Assembly (NCBI GenBank): GCA_026393775.1
Contig: JAPKZM010000096.1
Coordinates: 1-14,800 of the forward strand
Reading direction: 5' to 3'
DNA length: 14,800 nucleotides
From: Candidatus Aminicenantota bacterium
GTDB taxonomy: Bacteria; Acidobacteriota; Aminicenantia; UBA2199
A program made the translations under genes and the position numbers. The notes under the pieces are model-generated. The model was not told the origin of the DNA, did not search any database, and saw only the letters and a program-made list of their open reading frames with translations. The first letter of the stretch is position 1, and each line of letters starts with the position of its first letter. Shown here one piece after another: positions 6,941 to 14,683 of this stretch.

Positions 6941-9664
6941 TTATGGGTTGATTTTTTCTATCTGGCAGGCCGCTACTTTGAACTCGGGGATCTTGGCGAT
7001 GGGATCGAAGGCGTCGTTGGTCAGCAGGTTGGCCGCGGCTTCGGCGAAATGGAAAGTGATGAAGACCGAGCCCGTGTCGACGCGCCCGCTCTCCCGGGCC
7101 TCGGTAACGATGGAGCCGCGCCGCGACGACACCTTGACCTGCTCACCGCTGGCGATGCCCAGCCTCTTCATGTCCGCGGCGTGCATCTCCATGAACGGTC
7201 CGGGCACGTACTGCGGCAGCGCCACGGTGCGCCGGCTCATGCTCCCGGTGTGGTAATGGTAGAGCAAGCGGCCGGTGGAAAGCAGGAACGGGTATTTCTC
7301 GTCGGGCCACTCGGCCGGGGGGATGTAGTCGATGGCGAAGAACTTGCCCAGACCGCGGGTGAACTTGTCGCGGTGCAGGAACTTCGTTCCCGGGTGCTCG
7401 GGATTGGGGCAGGGCCACTGCAGCTTGTCGCCGCGCATGAGGCGGGCGTAGGTGATGCCGGCGTACTGCGGCACCAGTTTATTGACCTCATTGACGATGT
7501 CTTCCAAGCTGTTATATTCCATCCTATAACCCATGCGCGTGCTCACGTCGCGGATGACCTCCCAGTCGATGCGCGCCTCGCCCGGGGCGGGAACGGCCTT
7601 TTCCACCCAGAGGCTGCGGCGCTCGGTGTTGGTAAAAGTCCCCTGCTTTTCGGCGAATGAGGTTGCCGGCAGCACCACGTCGGCCAGCTGGGCGGTCTCG
7701 GTCAGGAAGATGTCCTGCACGACCAAAAAGTCGAGCTTCTCCAGCGCCTGTTTGACATGGCCGAGGTCGGGATCGGAAACCATGGGATTCTCGCCCATGA
7801 TGTAGAGCCCCTTGATTTTGCCGGCGGCCGCCTGGTGCATGATCTCCACCACCGTCAGGCCGACCTTGTCGTCCAGCTTGACGTTCCAGGCCTTCTCGAA
7901 CTTCTCGCGCAGGGCGGCGTCGGTCACCGCCTGGTAGCCCGGGAAGACGTTGGGCAGGGCGCCCATGTCGCAGGCCCCTTGGACGTTGTTCTGTCCGCGC
8001 AGCGGGTTGACCCCGGCCGACTCCTTGCCCAGGTTGCCGGTGAGCATGGCCAGGTTGGCCATGGACATGACGTTGTCGGTGCCGGTGGTGTGCTGGGTGA
8101 TGCCCATGGAATAGACGATGGAGGCGCACGCCGCCTTGGCATAGAGGTGGGCGGCCGCCTGCAATTGAGCGGCGGGAATGCCGGTGATCTTCTCCACCTT
8201 TTCCGGGGTGAAGTTGGACACGACTTTTTTCAAGGCGTCAAAGTCCTCGGTCCGAGTCTTGACGAACTCCTCGGCGAGGAGCTTCTCGGTGATGATGACG
8301 TTCATCATGCCGTTGGCCCAAGCCACGTCGCTGCCGTTCTTCTGGCGCAGCCACAAGCCGCCGTACTTCTCGGCATAATTCACCAGGTCGATCCGGCGCG
8401 GGTCGATGACGATGAGCTTGGCTCCGTGAAAGAGGACAGCTTTCTTGATGCGCGTGGCGATGACCGGGTGGGTCTCGGTGGTGTTGGAGCCGGTGACCAG
8501 GATGACCTCGGCATTCTCCAGTTCGGCGATGGAGTTGGTCATGGCGCCCGAGCCGAATGAGCGGGCCAGGCCGGCCACGGTCGAGGCGTGGCAAAGCCGC
8601 GCGCAATGGTCGACGTTGTTCGAGCCGAAGGCGGCGCGTACGAACTTCTGGAAGACGAAATTCTCCTCGTTGGTGCACTTGGCCGAGGAGAGCCCGGCCA
8701 GGGCGGCGGGCCCATGCTCCTTCTTGATGGCGCCGAGTTTCCGCGCCACCAGGTCGAGCGCCTCGTCCCAGGTGCTCTCCACCAGCTTGCCCTCCTTGCG
8801 CACCAGGGGCTTGGTCAGCCGGTCGGGGCTCTGCACGAAATCGAGGCCGAAGCGTCCCTTGACGCAGCAAGCGCCGAAGTTGGGCACCGAGTCGAAACCC
8901 TTGACCTTGGCAATTTTTTCGTCCTTGATCCAGAGCTCGAGCTGGCAGCCGACGCCGCAATAAGGGCAGGTTGTGACCACTTTCCTCTGCACATCCTTCT
9001 TCTTCAGCTTGCCGCCGTAGACCGGCTTTTCCATCAGGGCGCCAACCGGGCAGGCCTGGACGCACTCGCCGCAGCCGTCGCACTCCGAGCCCGACCACTG
9101 GCCGGTGCCAGCCACGACGTGGCTGTGGATGCCGCGCTGGGCCATGCTCAAGACGCCCTTGCCCTGGATCTCGAAGCAGGACTTGACGCAGCGCTCGCAT
9201 TTGATGCACTTCGAGGAATCGTAGAAGAGGACCGGAGCCGTGCTGTCCGGGGCTTGGGGGATCTCCTTCCAGATCGAGGCGAAGGTGCGCTTGGGCGTGT
9301 CCAACCCATAACGGAAGGCCAGGTCCTGAATCTGGCAGTCGCCGTCGCGCTCGCAGGTGATGCAGTCGTCGTTGTGTTCGGAGAGGAGCACGTCGGCCAG
9401 CATCTTGCGCGTCTCTTCGAGCTGCGCATCGAAAGCGGTGACCTTCATCCCCGCCTCGACCTTGACCAGGCAGGAGGCGACCATGCCCGGCCGGCCTTCT
9501 ATTTTGACCATGCACAGCCGGCAGTCGCCGGTGGGCGTTATTTTTTCGTAGAAGCACAAGCCCGGGATGTCGAAGCCGTTGTCCCTGGCCACCTTGAGCA
9601 GATTTTCTCCCTTGGCCGCTTGGATGTCCCTCCCGTCAATATTAATGGTTACCATTTCCGACAT
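6941..9664 (-). CDS. fdhA: Formate dehydrogenase catalytic (alpha) subunit with NuoG-like Fe-S N-terminus
   Basis: This 907-residue cytosolic molybdopterin enzyme should catalyse formate oxidation to CO2 (or the reverse). N-terminal clusters: a [2Fe-2S] site (C37, C48, C51, C65), a His-Cys [4Fe-4S] site (H97, C101, C104, C110), and two ferredoxin-type [4Fe-4S] sites (C153/C156/C159/C163 and C195/C198/C201/C205). The catalytic part begins with the fifth cluster, CPYCGVGC (C233, C236, C240 plus C266 or C267). The metal ligand is cysteine, C358 in CARLCHASTVAGL, followed by the conserved H359; the codon is TGC, so no selenocysteine is used. The molybdopterin dinucleotide-binding domain occupies about 790-900. 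There is no signal peptide. The start at 9664 is chosen because AAGGAGG (9670-9676) lies 5 bases upstream; an ATG at 9691 would overlap nuoF. Soluble NAD-linked formate dehydrogenases share this layout, and the adjacent NuoE, NuoF and FNT genes support it. Confidence 0.92.
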   Translation of the reverse strand: MSEMVTINIDGRDIQAAKGENLLKVARDNGFDIPGLCFYEKITPTGDCRLCMVKIEGRPGMVASCLVKVEAGMKVTAFDAQLEETRKMLADVLLSEHNDDCITCERDGDCQIQDLAFRYGLDTPKRTFASIWKEIPQAPDSTAPVLFYDSSKCIKCERCVKSCFEIQGKGVLSMAQRGIHSHVVAGTGQWSGSECDGCGECVQACPVGALMEKPVYGGKLKKKDVQRKVVTTCPYCGVGCQLELWIKDEKIAKVKGFDSVPNFGACCVKGRFGLDFVQSPDRLTKPLVRKEGKLVESTWDEALDLVARKLGAIKKEHGPAALAGLSSAKCTNEENFVFQKFVRAAFGSNNVDHCARLCHASTVAGLARSFGSGAMTNSIAELENAEVILVTGSNTTETHPVIATRIKKAVLFHGAKLIVIDPRRIDLVNYAEKYGGLWLRQKNGSDVAWANGMMNVIITEKLLAEEFVKTRTEDFDALKKVVSNFTPEKVEKITGIPAAQLQAAAHLYAKAACASIVYSMGITQHTTGTDNVMSMANLAMLTGNLGKESAGVNPLRGQNNVQGACDMGALPNVFPGYQAVTDAALREKFEKAWNVKLDDKVGLTVVEIMHQAAAGKIKGLYIMGENPMVSDPDLGHVKQALEKLDFLVVQDIFLTETAQLADVVLPATSFAEKQGTFTNTERRSLWVEKAVPAPGEARIDWEVIRDVSTRMGYRMEYNSLEDIVNEVNKLVPQYAGITYARLMRGDKLQWPCPNPEHPGTKFLHRDKFTRGLGKFFAIDYIPPAEWPDEKYPFLLSTGRLLYHYHTGSMSRRTVALPQYVPGPFMEMHAADMKRLGIASGEQVKVSSRRGSIVTEARESGRVDTGSVFITFHFAEAAANLLTNDAFDPIAKIPEFKVAACQIEKINP

Positions 9665-9669
9665 GGATG

Positions 9670-9676
9670 CCTCCTT
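9670..9676 (-). promoter_or_regulatory. Ribosome binding site for fdhA overlapping the nuoF stop
   Basis: AAGGAGG on the minus strand lies 5 bases before the ATG at 9664 and shares two bases with the nuoF TAA stop (9675-9677). It decides the fdhA start and suggests that ribosomes finishing nuoF re-initiate on fdhA. Confidence 0.85.
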
Positions 9677-11285
9677 ATGGTTTCTCGGCATGGCTGATGG
9701 CCAGCGTGAATTCTTCCTTGAAATTCTCGAGCGCGCTCTTGACCGGCATGACCAGCGACTGGCCCAGCGGGCAGAGCGACGAGCGGAACATCGCCTCGGC
9801 CAGGCCGAGCATGGTCTCGAGGTCGCCTTCGCGCCCCCTCCCCTGGCGGACCCGGTAGATGATGTCCAGGATCTGGTGCGTGCCGACGCGGCAGGGGACG
9901 CACTGGCCGCAGCTCTCGTGGGCGAAGAACTTGGCGATGGAAAAGAGCATGTCGACGATCGATGTTCCCTCGTCCATCACCAGCACGGCCCCCGAGCCGA
10001 GCACCGCCTTGTTCTCTTTCAGGCTTTCGTAGTCCATCTTCACGTCCAGCAGTTTTTCGGGCAGGAAGACGCCGGCCGCGCCGCCCAGCAAGGCGGCCTT
10101 GAATTTTTTGCCGCCCTTGATGCCGCCGCCGTAGCCGAAGATGATCTCGCGCAAGGGAGTGCCCATTTCAGTCTCGACCAATCCCGGGTACTCGACGTGG
10201 CCGAGGATGGTGAAGACCTTGGTCCCCGGGCATTTGTCGGTGCCGATCTTGCGGAACCAGCCGGCGCCGTTGCTGATGATGGCCGGTATGTTGGCCAGAG
10301 TTTCGACGTTGTTGACCGCCGTCGGCTTCTGCCACAGCCCGTTGGTCACCGGGTAGGGCGGCTTGACGCGCGGGTTGCCGCGCTTGCCCTCCAGCGACTC
10401 GATCAGCGCCGTTTCCTCGCCGCAGACGTAGGCGCCGGCGCCCTTCCTGATCTCCAGCATGAAGGAGAAACCGCTCTCCAGTATGTTCTTGCCGAGAAGG
10501 CCGTATTCGTTCGCCTGGGCGATGGCCTTGCGCAGCCGTTCGATGGACAGTTCGTACTCGCCGCGGATATAGATGAAGCCGCGGCCGGCGCCGATGGCAT
10601 AGGCGGCGATGGTCATGGCCTCGATCAGCCTGTGCGGATCGCCCTCGAGGATCAGCCGGTCCTTGAACGTACCCGGCTCGCCTTCGTCGGCGTTGCAAAT
10701 GACGTATTTTTCCGTTCCCGAGGCCTTGCGCGTGAACTCCCACTTCATGCCGGTCGGAAAACCGGCGCCGCCGCGGCCGCGCAGCCCCGAGTTCTTGATC
10801 TCTTCGATCACCGCCTCGGGCGTGATCTTCTCCGTGAAGATTTTTTCGAGCCCCTTGTAGCCGCCGGCGGCAATAACCTCGTCGATGCTCTCGGGATCGA
10901 CGGTCCAGGCTTTGTCCAGGACGACGCGGCGCTGCTCGCGGGTCAGCCCGACTTTGGCGTCCTTCTTGGCCGCCGTGGCTGCGGTCGCGGCCGCGATCGG
11001 GGCGTGGTTCAGGCCGGCCACAACCCGCCCCTTCAGCAGGTGCTCCTCGATGATGCGGACGACATCGTCCTCGCTGACATTGAAATAGTACATGCGGTCG
11101 GGATAAACAGCCAGGATCACCCCTTTGCCGACGATGCCGACGCTGCCGCTTTCCAAGACTTTTATTTCATCCTGCAACTTCCGGGCCTTCAGTTCCTTCT
11201 CCAGCCGGCGCTTGACTTCGAAGACCCCGGCCTGGGCCGTCCCTTCGTCGACCGGGAGCAGGACGTGGGTGCGATAGACGCTCAT
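9675..11285 (-). CDS. nuoF: NuoF-like NADH-binding flavoprotein subunit (second copy, formate dehydrogenase beta)
   Basis: This 536-residue protein is homologous to the 51-kDa subunit of complex I and to HndC/HydB. It should carry FMN, bind NAD(H) and pass electrons between FdhA and NAD. The FMN/NADH glycine-rich loop is GLRGRGGAGFPTG (167-179), with NADEGEPGTFKDR following. The [4Fe-4S] cluster uses C459, C462, C465 (ESCGQCVPC) and C505 (LCPLGQ). The N-terminal 90 residues have the thioredoxin-like fold seen in HydB/HndC (VILAVYPDRMYYFNV, EEHLLKGR), but all cluster cysteines are missing. An Ala-rich linker (about 96-110) separates this domain from the core. The C-terminal two-cluster ferredoxin domain found in HydB-type proteins is absent. 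The start at 11285 is set by GAGGAGGG just upstream; its ATG overlaps the nuoE stop (ATGA), indicating translational coupling. The stop overlaps the fdhA ribosome binding site. Confidence 0.92.
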   Translation of the reverse strand: MSVYRTHVLLPVDEGTAQAGVFEVKRRLEKELKARKLQDEIKVLESGSVGIVGKGVILAVYPDRMYYFNVSEDDVVRIIEEHLLKGRVVAGLNHAPIAAATAATAAKKDAKVGLTREQRRVVLDKAWTVDPESIDEVIAAGGYKGLEKIFTEKITPEAVIEEIKNSGLRGRGGAGFPTGMKWEFTRKASGTEKYVICNADEGEPGTFKDRLILEGDPHRLIEAMTIAAYAIGAGRGFIYIRGEYELSIERLRKAIAQANEYGLLGKNILESGFSFMLEIRKGAGAYVCGEETALIESLEGKRGNPRVKPPYPVTNGLWQKPTAVNNVETLANIPAIISNGAGWFRKIGTDKCPGTKVFTILGHVEYPGLVETEMGTPLREIIFGYGGGIKGGKKFKAALLGGAAGVFLPEKLLDVKMDYESLKENKAVLGSGAVLVMDEGTSIVDMLFSIAKFFAHESCGQCVPCRVGTHQILDIIYRVRQGRGREGDLETMLGLAEAMFRSSLCPLGQSLVMPVKSALENFKEEFTLAISHAEKP

Positions 11286-11740
11286 TTTACCCTCCTCAGG
11301 TCCTCGATGATCCCGCCGATGCGCTCCCGGGTCAGGTTGCCGTAGACCCGGCCGTTGACCATCATGGCCGGGGCCACGCCGCACACGCCGAGGCAGGAGG
11401 TCATTTCCAGGGTGAAGAGCTTGTCGGGCGTGGTCGCGCCGAAACCGATGCCCAGCAGCCGCATCAGCTCGCGCGAGATGGTCGAAGCGCCGAGCAAATG
11501 GCAGGGCGGGGACTGGCAGATGCGGATGAGGTTTTTGCCCCGCGGCTCCAGGCTGTACATGGTGTAGAAGCTGGCCACGCCGTAGACGAAGCTGTAGGGC
11601 AGCTTCAGGTAGTCGGCGGCGGCGCGCAAGGAGGCGTCGTCCAGGTAATGCTCGGCACTGGCGTCCTGGATATCGTGCAGGATGGCCAGCAGGTTGTCGC
11701 CCGAGGCTTCGTATTGCTTCAATATTTTATCCCGCTTCAT
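11282..11740 (-). CDS. nuoE: NuoE-like [2Fe-2S] subunit (24-kDa subunit / HndA / HydC type)
   Basis: This 152-residue protein matches the 24-kDa complex I subunit family, which partners NuoF and holds one [2Fe-2S] cluster. The N-terminal helical part (about 1-65) includes LKLPYSFVYGVASFYTMY, the typical helix before the thioredoxin-like domain. The cluster ligands are C75 and C80 (ICQSPPC) and C116 and C120 (SCLGVC). The next segment, APAMMVNGRVYGNLT, is the usual strand pair of the fold. The gene begins 6 bases after the stop of the GltD-type fragment, with GTGAGG as ribosome binding site, and ends in a 4-base ATGA overlap with nuoF. It most likely forms the flavin module with the downstream NuoF, but it could also serve the upstream NuoF-GltD protein. 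Confidence 0.93.
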   Translation of the reverse strand: MKRDKILKQYEASGDNLLAILHDIQDASAEHYLDDASLRAAADYLKLPYSFVYGVASFYTMYSLEPRGKNLIRICQSPPCHLLGASTISRELMRLLGIGFGATTPDKLFTLEMTSCLGVCGVAPAMMVNGRVYGNLTRERIGGIIEDLRRVK

Positions 11741-11746
11741 GGTACC

Positions 11747-12490
11747 TCACAGCATGGCTTCGATGGCCGCCGGCTCGGAAACGACGGCCTCTTGTTCCGG
11801 GTTCTGGTCGCGGTCGCAGTGCAGGCAGCGCCGCGATTCCTCCAGCGCCTCGTCCAGGGTCAGGCCGCGGCTGACCTCCAGCCCCGGCTGGGCAACGCGC
11901 TTGTCGACTTCCTCGAGCTGGGGCTCCTGGCGCGCGATGGTCTTCAAGTAAGCATCTTCGTCGTAATGGACCTCGACCACCTGGCGCGGCTGGTCGTACA
12001 ATGCGCCCGCCCGGCCGAAGAAAATGTCGATGCTCTTGGCCGCCTGGCGCCCCTGCGCGACGCTCTCGATCACGGTCGAGGGGTTGACGGCGTCGCCGCC
12101 GGCGAATACCCCGGGCATGCTGGTGGCCATGGTACGCTTGTTGACGGCGATGTGGCCGCGCTTGTCCAGGTCGAGCTTGCCGCCGGTCAGCCCCAGGCTG
12201 AGCTTCTGGCCCAGGCAATAGATGACGGAGCTGGCGCGGATGGTGTACTCGCTGCCCTTTACCGGCACCGGCCGGCGGCGGCCCGAGTCGTCGAAATCGC
12301 CCAGCTCGGTCTTGATGCAGTGCAGGCCGCTGACCTTGCCGGCCTTGCCGACGACCTTCAGCGGGTTGACTAGGAAGTCCATTTCCACGCCCTCTTCCTC
12401 GGCCCCGACCAGCTCCTCGCACTGGGCCGGCATTTCGGCGCGCGTGCGCCGGTAGATCAGAGTGACGTCGGCTCCCAACCGCTTGCTCAC
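11747..12490 (-). pseudogene. GltD/NfnB-like flavoprotein, C-terminal fragment (frame-shifted from the NuoF-GltD fusion)
   Basis: This 247-codon frame (GTG at 12490) encodes the C-terminal part of a glutamate-synthase-small-subunit-type FAD/NAD(P) oxidoreductase. Features are LGADVTLIYRRTRAEMPA, the usual end of the NADPH-binding Rossmann fold, and MPGVFAGGDAVNPS (125-138), the FAD-contacting motif. A CLHCD pair (222-226) lies near the end. Upstream of the GTG the same frame reads DAAR, so the true family sequence continues across the GTG (DAARVSKRLGADV). The GTG is therefore probably not a real start, and no ribosome binding site precedes it. The frame should join residue 720 of the preceding gene, but about 50 residues carrying the GGGNVAI-type nucleotide-binding motif are absent and the frame is shifted. 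If this is an assembly error, the intact gene is a single fusion. Confidence 0.8.
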
Positions 12491-14670
12491 GCGCGCCGCG
12501 TCGCGCTGCCGATGAACACGGCGGCGTATCCTTTCTTGTTCAGTTCTTCTATCGTTGCCACCGGCGAATTGGTCCTGATCTCAACGCCGGCCCTTTGGAT
12601 GACGCCGATCTCGGCCTGCAGCTTGTCCTTCGGAAGGCGGAAGTCGGGGATGCCGACCTTCATCATGCCGCCGGCCACTTTCATGGCTTCAAAAACCACC
12701 GGTTTGTAGCCCAAGCGCGTCAAATAGAAGGCGCAGGCGAGGCCGGCAGCCCCTGCGCCGATGACGGCCACCTTCTCCTTGTGGGTTTTTTGGGGCGGGG
12801 CGAAGCCGAGCCCCTCGTCGATGGCCCAGTCGGCGAACAGCCGCTTGACCTCGCGGATGGCCAGAGCCTGGTCGTACTTGCCGCGCGAGCACTTCTTCTC
12901 GCAGAAAGCGGGACAGACCCGGCCGCAGACGATCGGGAAGGGGTTGTTCTGCATGTGCTGGTAGTAGGCTTCGCGACGGCGGCCGTCGCTCATGTGGGAA
13001 ATGTAGGCGGCGGCGTCGACCCCGGCCGGGCAAGCGTTGACGCAGGGAGCGGGGAACAGCGCGGCGCAGACGCCGGCGGAGCATTTCTTATCCAGGATAT
13101 GTTCGAGATACTCATGCTTGAAATACTTGATGGTCGAAATGACCGGATTGGGCGCGGCCTGCCCCAGGCCGCACAGCGAGGTGGCGCGCACCGTGTAGGC
13201 CAGGCTCTCGAGCTTCTCCAGGTCGACCATGCTGCCATGGCCGTTGGTGATCTTTTCCAGCAGATCGTACATCTGCTTCAAGCCCACCCGGCAGGGAACG
13301 CATTGGCCGCACGACTCCTCCAGCGAGAACTCGAGGAAGTACTTGGCCATGTTGACCATGCAGCTGTCCTCGTCCAGCACGATCAGGCCGCCGGAGCCCA
13401 TGATCGAGCCCAGTGCTTTTAGCGATTCGTAATCGAGGCCCGTGTTCAAATATTTGGCCGGGATGCAGCCGCCCGACGGGCCGCCGGTCTGGGCCGCCTT
13501 GAAGGCCTTGCCGTTGGGGATGCCGCCGCCGATATCGAAGACCAGTTCGCCCAGGGTGATCCCCATCGGCACTTCCACCAGCCCGGTGTTGGTCACTTTG
13601 CCCGACAGGGCGAAGACCTTGGTTCCCTTGCTCTTCTCGGTGCCGATGGCGGCGAACCATTCCCAGCCGTTGAGGATGATGTGGCGGATCGTGGCCAGGG
13701 TCTCGACGTTGTTGATCACCGATGGCTTGCCCCACAACCCCTTGACCGCCGGGAACGGCGGCTTGGGGCGCGGCTGGCCGCGCAGGCCCTCGACCGAAGC
13801 CATAAGCGCCGTCTCCTCGCCGCAGACGAAAGCCCCGGCCCCCATTCGCAGCTCGACATCGAAGTTGAATGGAGTCTCGAAAATGTTTTTCCCCAGCAGG
13901 CCCATTTCGCGGGCCTGGGCGATGGCCGTTTTCAGGCGTTCGATGGCCAGCGGATATTCGGCGCGCACGTAAATGTAGCCTTGGTCGGCGCCGATGGCGT
14001 AGCCGGCGATGGCCATTCCTTCCAACACCGAGTGGGGGTCGCCCTCGAGCACGGCGCGATCCATGAAAGCCCCGGGGTCGCCCTCGTCGGCGTTGCACAG
14101 GACGTATTTCTGCCCTCCCGGGCTGTCGTAGGCGAACTTCCATTTCATGCCGGTGGAAAAACCGGCGCCGCCGCGGCCGCGCAGTCCCGACTTGGTCATG
14201 ACGTCGATCACCTGCTCGCGGGTCATGCGGGTCAAGGCCGTGCCCAAGGCTTCGTAACCGCGCTGGGCGATATATTCGCCGACGTTTTCCGGATCGATGC
14301 GGCCGCAGTTGGAGAGGACGATCTTCAGCTGCTTCTCGAAGAACGGCACCTGCTTCTTCTGCTCGACGATCTTGCGGGCTTCCGGAGCTTGCCAAAGGAG
14401 TTTCTGCAGCGGCCGGCCTTTGAGAAAATGTTCCTGAACGATCTCTGCGGCGTTCTCTTCTTTCAGCCTGATGTAAAAAGACCCGTCGGGATAGACGACC
14501 ATGACCGGGCCCAGTTCGCAGGGGCCCATGCAGCCGGTTTCCACCAGGTTGATCTCCTCGCCCAGGCCGGCCTTCTCGATCTCTTCTTGCAGTTTTTTCT
14601 TGAATTCGTGGCTGTGGGAGGAGATGCAGGCGCCGCCTCCGCAGATCAGCACGTCCAGCCGTTTGTTCAT
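12487..14670 (-). CDS. NuoF-GltD-type fusion flavoprotein, truncated by a frameshift/deletion
   Basis: This 727-residue reading frame has four parts. Residues 1-90 are a [2Fe-2S] thioredoxin-like domain with all four ligands (C10, C15, C47, C51). Residues about 110-515 are a NuoF core with the FMN/NAD loop GLRGRGGAGFSTG (162-174), NADEGDPG (193-200) and a [4Fe-4S] site (C454, C457, C460, C500). Residues about 525-610 are the helical two-cluster domain of GltD/NfnB proteins (C530, C535, C543, C547, C582, C586, C590, C594). Residues about 630-720 begin an FAD-binding Rossmann fold (GAGAAG, 638-643). After AAVFIG the frame runs into SATRRA and a stop, whereas family members continue for roughly 300 residues. 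The remainder lies in the next gene in another frame. An intact protein would join an NAD site to a second, probably NADPH, site, as in NfnB- and Stn-type transhydrogenases. The start is supported by GAGGG upstream. Confidence 0.88.
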   Translation of the reverse strand: MNKRLDVLICGGGACISSHSHEFKKKLQEEIEKAGLGEEINLVETGCMGPCELGPVMVVYPDGSFYIRLKEENAAEIVQEHFLKGRPLQKLLWQAPEARKIVEQKKQVPFFEKQLKIVLSNCGRIDPENVGEYIAQRGYEALGTALTRMTREQVIDVMTKSGLRGRGGAGFSTGMKWKFAYDSPGGQKYVLCNADEGDPGAFMDRAVLEGDPHSVLEGMAIAGYAIGADQGYIYVRAEYPLAIERLKTAIAQAREMGLLGKNIFETPFNFDVELRMGAGAFVCGEETALMASVEGLRGQPRPKPPFPAVKGLWGKPSVINNVETLATIRHIILNGWEWFAAIGTEKSKGTKVFALSGKVTNTGLVEVPMGITLGELVFDIGGGIPNGKAFKAAQTGGPSGGCIPAKYLNTGLDYESLKALGSIMGSGGLIVLDEDSCMVNMAKYFLEFSLEESCGQCVPCRVGLKQMYDLLEKITNGHGSMVDLEKLESLAYTVRATSLCGLGQAAPNPVISTIKYFKHEYLEHILDKKCSAGVCAALFPAPCVNACPAGVDAAAYISHMSDGRRREAYYQHMQNNPFPIVCGRVCPAFCEKKCSRGKYDQALAIREVKRLFADWAIDEGLGFAPPQKTHKEKVAVIGAGAAGLACAFYLTRLGYKPVVFEAMKVAGGMMKVGIPDFRLPKDKLQAEIGVIQRAGVEIRTNSPVATIEELNKKGYAAVFIGSATRRA

Positions 14671-14683
14671 GACGCCCTCGCTG

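Noticed and set aside
9665..9691. ATG at 9691 as the fdhA start
   Set aside because: It lies inside nuoF with no ribosome binding site, and the ATG at 9664 has an ideal AAGGAGG and begins the conserved ferredoxin domain.
8588..9697. Plus-strand open frame (369 codons) opposite the fdhA N-terminus
   Set aside because: The minus strand here encodes five intact Fe-S cluster motifs in order, so the opposite frame is an artefact of composition.
9567..11345. Long plus-strand open frame (592 codons) opposite nuoE/nuoF and the 5' end of fdhA
   Set aside because: It is antisense to well-conserved genes, lacks any recognisable domain, and has the Asp/Gly/Ala/Leu/Val-rich composition expected from reading GC-rich codons backwards.
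12487..12493. Programmed frameshift or translational coupling joining the two GltD halves
   Set aside because: No slippery run precedes the overlap, no ribosome binding site precedes the GTG, and a frameshift alone would not restore the missing nucleotide-binding segment.
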